The position numbers and the translations under genes are program-made. This document shows positions 16,717 through 20,295 of a DNA stretch of 20,295 nt, one piece after another. Source of the DNA: Gammaproteobacteria bacterium (GTDB taxonomy: Bacteria; Pseudomonadota; Gammaproteobacteria; SG8-11). The notes beneath the pieces are model-generated. The model was given only the letters and a program-made list of their open reading frames with translations. It did no database searches and was not told where the DNA came from. Position 1 is the stretch's first letter; every line of letters begins with the position of its first letter. The stretch is from assembly GCA_016200445.1 (NCBI GenBank), contig JACQEQ010000316.1, positions 1-20,295 on the forward strand, in the 5' to 3' direction.

Positions 16717-16788
16717 GAAGAGCTCCGAAGGCTTTAATATTATGTTGTCGCGTGACGCGAGGGTTGGTTCAAACAAAAACGAAGCTGG

Positions 16789-16817
16789 ATTTTAGGAGGC
16801 TTAAGCGGCGCCCGCAA
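16789..16817 (-). promoter_or_regulatory. Promoter of the hflK-hflC-DUF2065-hisZ-purA block
   Basis: On the minus strand TTGCGG (16812-16817), a 17-nt spacer and TAAAAT (16789-16794), about 73 nt upstream of the hflK start. The -10 matches five of six and the -35 four of six, with ideal spacing. The remaining 16818-16903 shows nothing else. Confidence 0.6.
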
Positions 16818-16903
16818 GGCGTTTCGCGTCGGAGGAAAATACCAACCTGGTCAGTCTCATCAAAAAGTGGGCGACGCGCGCCGTCCTTGATCACCGCAAT
16901 CCA

Positions 16904-18029
16904 TCACTCAGGCGGCGGGTTCATACCGCTCAATGATTGCAAAAACTCTGCGAGATCATTCTTTTCGGCCGGCGTGATAATGATAGGCCGATTGACTTCA
17001 CCGCCACGCACGTAGAGTTCTATTTCGATCACGTCCTTCAACGAAGCAATCATGCCGTTGTGCATGTAAGGTGCAGTGAGTGCTACGTTACGCAGACTAG
17101 GCGTCTTGAATTTGCCGATATCACTTGGATTCCCGGTAACGACAAAACGTCCCAACTCCGATACATCCTCGACCGTAAACACGATCTGGTCCAGCTTCCC
17201 CGAACTAGCCGCTCTGGAAACGACAGTCACGTTCTCGTCCCGGTCTCTCATAACGCGCGCCGTAAGCTCCGCCAATCGTGGTTGAATGCGGTCGAAACCG
17301 ACACCGGAACTGTGAAACCCGTTGTCGGTGAACAGTGCCGAGTCTTTGCCGATGACGTGACACGCAACGCAACCCGCACGGCCACGAAATAAATCCAGCC
17401 CGCGCTGTGCACCGGATGTCAATGCATTGCGATCACTGCCGAATTCAAAGCGGTCAAATGCCGAGTTTCCTACGCTCGAACGCCGCAATCGCCTGAGTAA
17501 CATGAATCATCTCCATTTGATCAGCATTGACTCCGAATACGCGCTTGAATGCATCTCGATACTTTTCGTCGTTGCGAACCACCGCCAACACGGCAGCATG
17601 ATTCGGCAACCCATGTTCAACTGCGTTAACAAACGGATCGTTCGCCTGCTCTTCCAGCGATGCACGCCGCCCGTCCCAAAATTGTGTGGTCAGAAACGCC
17701 GCGTTGATAAGCGTGGGTGTGTTGCGCGTGCCTTTCTGTTTGCGAATACCTTCGGCGACGGGTAATCCGTCGGTGAAGGTTTTTTTGGCATCATGACAAC
17801 TTGCACAACTGATCGAGCCATCGGTGGAAAAACGCGCATCCGAAAACAACCGTTTGCCAAGTGCAATCTTTTCAGGGCTCCGTGGATTCGTTGAATATGC
17901 CTGTATTTCTGGCAGTCCCAGCAACGATGGATCGCCTGCGTGACACGTCGCCGCCACGGAAATCGCAACAAGAACGATATACGCGTTGGCGTGGCACCGC
18001 GCACTTTGTTCAGACCAGTTCACAAGCAA
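16904..18029 (-). pseudogene. Di-haem cytochrome c peroxidase (MauG/CCP family), frameshifted
   Basis: Periplasmic enzymes of this family reduce H2O2 with electrons from cytochrome c. The N-terminal half (from 18029 or a GTG at 18023) has a hydrophobic leader ending CHAGDP, then ALGKRLFSDARFSTDGSISCASCHD with haem motif CASCH at about 75-79, and RNTPTLINAAFLTTQFWDGR. It runs to QAIAAFERR and stops at 17454. The second half is in another frame: GNSAFDRFE, GLDLFRGRAGCVACH (second haem motif), TPSLRNVALTAPYMHNG, ending at 16904. Family members read continuously through FER...GNSAFD, so the break is at about 17467-17475. An 8-nt deletion between two GTA triplets would explain it and would restore about 377 residues, a normal length. 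Both halves are otherwise well conserved, so the lesion looks recent, or is a sequence error. Confidence 0.85.
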
Positions 18030-18124
18030 ACCCGTCGCATTAAATGTCGCGCTTACGCGACTGACAGCTTGCTGAAAACCAGCCTGCTGCCGTCAACTCA
18101 GCACATGGATTATGTGCGTGTACT

Positions 18125-18532
18125 TTACGCCGCTTTATGCTTATCAACATATTCCAACGCGGCACGTGCTAATAATCCCGAGCGGCTTTCCCCTTCCCGG
18201 CGTGCAGCCTCGTCGATCACCGCGAGCACGCGTTCGGACAAGGTGATATTCACCCGCGTGACTTTGCCCGAGAGTTTCGAAATATCAACCTCGACCACCA
18301 CCCAGATTCCGCCCGCGTAATCTGCATTCTTTTGCATCAATTCCAGCGACTGTCGCTTCGGGATCGAGTCACCATCGAGCAGCAATCCTTCCAGATGACA
18401 CTCGATCGCTTCATGTGCGTTTTCGATAGCTTCGTCCAGCGTGGTTCCCGCTGAAAAACATCCCGGTAAGTCGGGTACAATTACCCCGTAGTCACTCTTT
18501 CGCTCTTTGTGAATCACAATTGGAAATCGCAT
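18125..18532 (-). CDS. hicB: HicB-type antitoxin
   Basis: Antitoxin that sequesters HicA and represses the operon. I chose ATG 18532 (135 residues) with GGAGG 7 nt upstream, four bases after the hicA stop; GTG 18535 is the alternative. The N-terminal partial RNase H-like fold shows the family signature YGVIVPDLPGCFSAGTTLDEAIENA (about 15-39) and AIECHLEGLLLDGDSIP. After a linker, residues about 90-130 form a ribbon-helix-helix: VTRVNITLSERVLAVIDEAARREGESRSGLLARAALEYV, the DNA-binding part. It should bind the palindrome in front of hicA. Intact, with no odd residues. Confidence 0.93.
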   Translation of the reverse strand: MRFPIVIHKERKSDYGVIVPDLPGCFSAGTTLDEAIENAHEAIECHLEGLLLDGDSIPKRQSLELMQKNADYAGGIWVVVEVDISKLSGKVTRVNITLSERVLAVIDEAARREGESRSGLLARAALEYVDKHKAA

Positions 18533-18536
18533 CACA

Positions 18537-18725
18537 TCACCTCCATTCCCATCCCGCCTGCCGATAGATACTGCGCAGTGTCGGTAAGGGCAAATCGCGC
18601 TTCGGATGCGGAACGGTGACTTTGCCAGCCTTGGTCGGATGTTTGAATTGATGGTGACTGCCTTTTACGTGGTGCAGCACCCATCCATCTTTTTTCAACT
18701 GCCGAAGTACGTCCGCACTGTTCAT
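18537..18725 (-). CDS. hicA: HicA-type mRNA interferase toxin
   Basis: Small double-stranded-RNA-binding-fold ribonuclease that cleaves mRNA and is inhibited by HicB. From the ATG at 18725 the product is 62 residues, MNSADVLRQLKKDGWVLHHV followed by KGSHHQFKHP with the catalytic His of the GSHH motif (about 24-25), then GKVTVPHPKRDLPLPTLRSIYRQAGW. The length and all landmarks are typical of an active HicA. Longer in-frame starts exist upstream but run through the operator, and HicA proteins begin at this point. No Shine-Dalgarno sequence precedes the ATG. It is followed by hicB at four bases. Confidence 0.93.
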   Translation of the reverse strand: MNSADVLRQLKKDGWVLHHVKGSHHQFKHPTKAGKVTVPHPKRDLPLPTLRSIYRQAGWEWR

Positions 18726-18726
18726 A

Positions 18727-18743
18727 GTGTGTATCGTACACAC
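18727..18743 (-). promoter_or_regulatory. Operator palindrome abutting the hicA start codon
   Basis: GTGTGTA-TCG-TACACAC is a perfect 7-3-7 inverted repeat ending one base before the hicA ATG. It is a natural binding site for the HicB ribbon-helix-helix dimer. The centre of the palindrome overlaps the -10 box, so binding would block polymerase directly. Confidence 0.75.
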
Positions 18744-18760
18744 CCAGAAAAACATAACAA
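18733..18760 (-). promoter_or_regulatory. Candidate hicAB promoter, leaderless
   Basis: On the minus strand TTGTTA (18755-18760), 16-nt spacer, TACGAT (18733-18738). Each box matches four of six consensus positions. The -10 ends 7 nt before the hicA ATG, so the transcript would begin at the start codon. Boxes are weak; the spacing and operator overlap are the main support. Confidence 0.4.
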
Positions 18761-18792
18761 GCAACGCGTAAGAAAATTGTTACAAGGGCACG

Positions 18793-18820
18793 CATTCAGC
18801 ATTCATCATTCATCATTCCT
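18793..18820. repeat. Four 7-bp tandem repeats
   Basis: CATTCAG, CATTCAT, CATTCAT, CATTCCT in tandem (18793-18820), just upstream of hicAB and overlapping the 3' end of the RAYT remnant. Probably slipped-strand expansion. Confidence 0.7.
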
Positions 18821-19196
18821 CCGCCGTATCTTCATGCTGCCTCACCGCCCGGCTCACCGTTGAATAGTGCACGCCAAAATGCGTCGCGATGTGCGCCATC
18901 GAATGCTGGCCCGACAATTAGGCGCGCGCCATCGCCTCGTGGCCTGAATACTTTTTCGCAAATGTCTCATCGGCTGCGCTATCGCGCGGCGCGGCGCGCG
19001 CCTTCGTGCACGCCAATATAATTTTTGATAGCGTTTGCGCGCTGCTGGCCAAACTGCGCCAGAATCCAGTGCGTCTGCAATCACGTAGAGGGCGTGACTT
19101 GACCACAGGTTGCCAGATAACTGCTCCACAGCCACGCTTCCAAACGCTTGCCATCTTCGCCCGCAGCGGATTCAACACAACATAACGCGACGATCT
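18813..19196 (-). pseudogene. Decayed REP-associated tyrosine transposase (RAYT), C-terminal part
   Basis: RAYTs are single-copy IS200-like Y1 transposases associated with REP sequences. Scattered over several minus-strand frames are RYVVLNPLRAKM (near 19190-19155), then WLWSSYLATCGQVTPST ending in a stop, LQTHWILAQFGQQRANAIKNYI with GVHEGARRAAR, and finally the C-terminal helix-turn-helix LSGQHSMAHIATHFGVHYST with VSRAVRQHE. The last block is preceded by an in-frame TAA where a tyrosine codon would fit. At least two frameshifts and two stops make it inactive. The catalytic N-terminal half with HUH and Tyr motifs is absent, replaced at about 19200 by other sequence. Confidence 0.8.
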
Positions 19197-19216
19197 TGCG
19201 TACTACTTGCGTACTA
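19195..19216. repeat. 11-bp tandem duplication
   Basis: CTTGCGTACTA occurs twice without a gap (19195-19205, 19206-19216) at the boundary between the RAYT remnant and the neighbouring gene remnant. Eleven is not a multiple of three, so it would shift any frame crossing it. Confidence 0.75.
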
Positions 19217-19247
19217 ACAGCCGGGTATCCGTACATCTTGTGATTCA

Positions 19248-19687
19248 TTACGCTGGCGTGTTGATCCATTTCACCGCCGAGTCAAAATATTGCTTTTCCT
19301 TCCACAAGTCCGGGTCCCACTGGTCACCGATATGTTGCAAAGCTTCTTTTGCCGCCTGTTGGTCTCGCCCGGCAATCGCGAGCTCACAAAGTACATTCCA
19401 ATCTTTAATGCGCAACCCGTAACGTTTTTCGCGCGCGTAAAACGACGCTTGGATTAACGGCCACGATAATCCTGTTTCCGCGTACAACTTATCGCGCCAA
19501 TGAAAGTGAACTAACTTCGCTGCGACGTAGGAATAGGCAATCAAACCGTCATCTCCTCCGGGGACGCGCACAAGTGATTTCACATACTCGTTGATTTCAC
19601 CTTTTTCTCCATACCATCACGGCAACAGAGACAACGCGCGCTGGGGGTAGTAGTGATAATAAGTGGGAAACTGCGCGACGGCCACGC
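19248..19687 (-). pseudogene. Remnant of a DUF4034-like protein, 3' part only
   Basis: The minus strand reads VAVAQFPTYYHYYPQRALSLLP, a TGA stop (19617-19619), then WYGEKGEINEYVKSLVRVPG, GDDGLIAYSYVAAKLVHFHW and KLYAETGLSWPLIQASFYAR, ending AVKWINTPA at 19248. The pattern YYPYY...LLPRWYGE.GE with later helical repeats recalls DUF4034-type proteins of unknown function; the family call is from memory and moderate. One CGA-to-TGA change would explain the stop. Upstream, the frame ends where IS66-like sequence starts at 19688, so the 5' part has been removed or displaced. Not expected to yield a functional product. Confidence 0.6.
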
Positions 19688-19720
19688 GTAAGCGATCATT
19701 CTAGCCCGTACTTGCGGCTT
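19688..19720. mobile_element. Putative terminal end of an IS66-family element
   Basis: On the plus strand GTAAGCGATCATTCTAGCCC begins at 19688, 31 nt beyond the transposase stop. IS66-family ends commonly start GTAA(GCG); that is from memory. The preceding eight bases GGCCACGC (19680-19687) would be the target duplication. The second copy lies outside the window and cannot be checked. Confidence 0.5.
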
Positions 19721-20174
19721 ATTGCGCCAAGGGCGATCGTAGCGGAGCGTGGGCGAAGTGCTGCTTCCACAAACGTGGGGTCAGTTCGTGAACTTTGGAA
19801 GCCTGGTGCTGGCCGACACGCTGCAACACATCCACGAGGTAATCGTACGGATGCACCCCATGCAGCTTGCAGGTGGTAAGCAGCCCTTGCACGATGCCGA
19901 CGTATTCAGCGCCGGTCTCGCTCCAGCAGAATAGCCAGTTCTTGCGTCCCATCGGGATCACGCGCAGTGCGCGTTCCAGATGATTGGTGTCCAATGGCAC
20001 GTCGGGATAGGCCAGGAACACCGATAACGCGTCCTTGCGTTGCAGCGCATAACTTGCGGCTTGCGTGAACGGGTTTTGCGGTAACAAACACCGTTCTGTC
20101 AGTTGCTGTTCCAGCCAAACGAAGAACGCCTCTGACTGCCATGGATGGCGGGAATGCAGATTTTGCAGGAGCAA
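19719..20174 (-). pseudogene. IS66-family transposase (TnpC-type), C-terminal fragment
   Basis: The visible part, roughly the last 140 residues, matches the C-terminus of IS66 DDE transposases: FFVWLEQQLTERCLLPQNPF, AASYALQRKDALSVFLAYPD, VPLDTNHLERALRVIPMGRK (with the conserved NHLER acidic residue), NWLFCWSETGAEYVGIVQGL, TCKLHGVHPYDYLVDVLQRV and ELTPRLWKQHFAHAPLRS. Upstream of about 20140 the similarity ends; the sequence becomes rich in hairpins and the continuing reading frame is unlike IS66. Full transposases exceed 450 residues, so this is a 3' fragment. No start or promoter is evident. Confidence 0.85.
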
Positions 20175-20295
20175 AAATCTGCGACCACCGGCTTGCTGTG
20201 TTCGGTGCGGTGCAGCAAACGTTTTTCATCTCTCCGGGTCGAATTCCCCGCCGCTTGCGGCGTTCGGAAATGACAGTGTCCGAAGGGCACTGTAA
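20143..20295. repeat. Hairpin-rich REP-like mosaic at the window edge
   Basis: Four hairpins follow one another: GCAGATTTTGC/GCAAAAATCTGC (20156-20182, one bulged base), TTGCTG/CAGCAA (about 20193-20218), CGCCGC-TT-GCGGCG (20249-20262) and ACAGTG/CACTGT (20273-20293). Read on the minus strand, TGTCATTTCCGAACGCCGC resembles the widespread TGTCATTCCGAGCG-type intergenic repeats, again from memory. It seems to have replaced or interrupted the upstream part of the IS66 transposase. Confidence 0.5.

Noticed and set aside
20175..20290. Continuation of the IS66 transposase into the upstream frame through RLLHRTEHSKPVVADF
   Set aside because: The HSKPVV string resembles IS66 proteins, but it would need a -1 shift at a T run and is followed by about 17 residues with no counterpart. 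The stretch is dominated by hairpins, so chance similarity cannot be excluded.

Overview
The window reads as the chromosome of a non-enteric gammaproteobacterium. The core genes lie on the minus strand in the order hflK-hflC-DUF2065-hisZ-purA, tRNA-Leu (on the plus strand), rnr-rlmB, rpsF-rpsR-DUF2232-rplI, dnaB-alr. This order is familiar from Pseudomonas-like gammaproteobacteria. HisZ implies the short-form HisG system, which enteric bacteria lack. No species can be named from the sequence alone.

Right to left along the direction of transcription, the first core block (11768-16716) holds the membrane protease regulators HflK and HflC, a small YjeT-like membrane protein, HisZ and PurA. They are tightly packed except for a REP/BIME-like pair of hairpins between hflC and the DUF2065 gene. 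The second core block (1-8202) holds RNase R, the rRNA methylase RlmB, the bS6-bS18-DUF2232-bL9 ribosomal cluster, the replicative helicase DnaB and the start of alanine racemase. A 101-bp palindromic, MITE-like element lies between the DUF2232 gene and rplI.

Two accessory regions interrupt or flank this core. The first (about 8422-11767) sits between tRNA-Leu and purA. It carries a PhnA/YjdM-like zinc-ribbon protein, a BrnTA toxin-antitoxin pair whose toxin gene is broken by one extra base, and a 499-residue protein. That protein joins a transglutaminase-like cysteine-peptidase domain to a His/Asp-rich region resembling Het-C or zinc-dependent phospholipase C proteins. It is the most novel gene here.

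The second (about 16900-20295) lies upstream of hflK, where hfq/hflX would often be found. It holds a frameshifted di-haem cytochrome c peroxidase, an apparently intact HicAB toxin-antitoxin module with a perfect operator palindrome against the hicA start codon, a decayed REP-associated tyrosine transposase (RAYT), a truncated DUF4034-like gene apparently cut by an IS66-family insertion, and a hairpin-rich repeat zone at the window edge.

Recurring themes are decay of accessory genes beside an intact housekeeping core, and two toxin genes (brnT, hicA) whose best -10 boxes lie only 6-7 nt from the start codon, suggesting leaderless transcripts.
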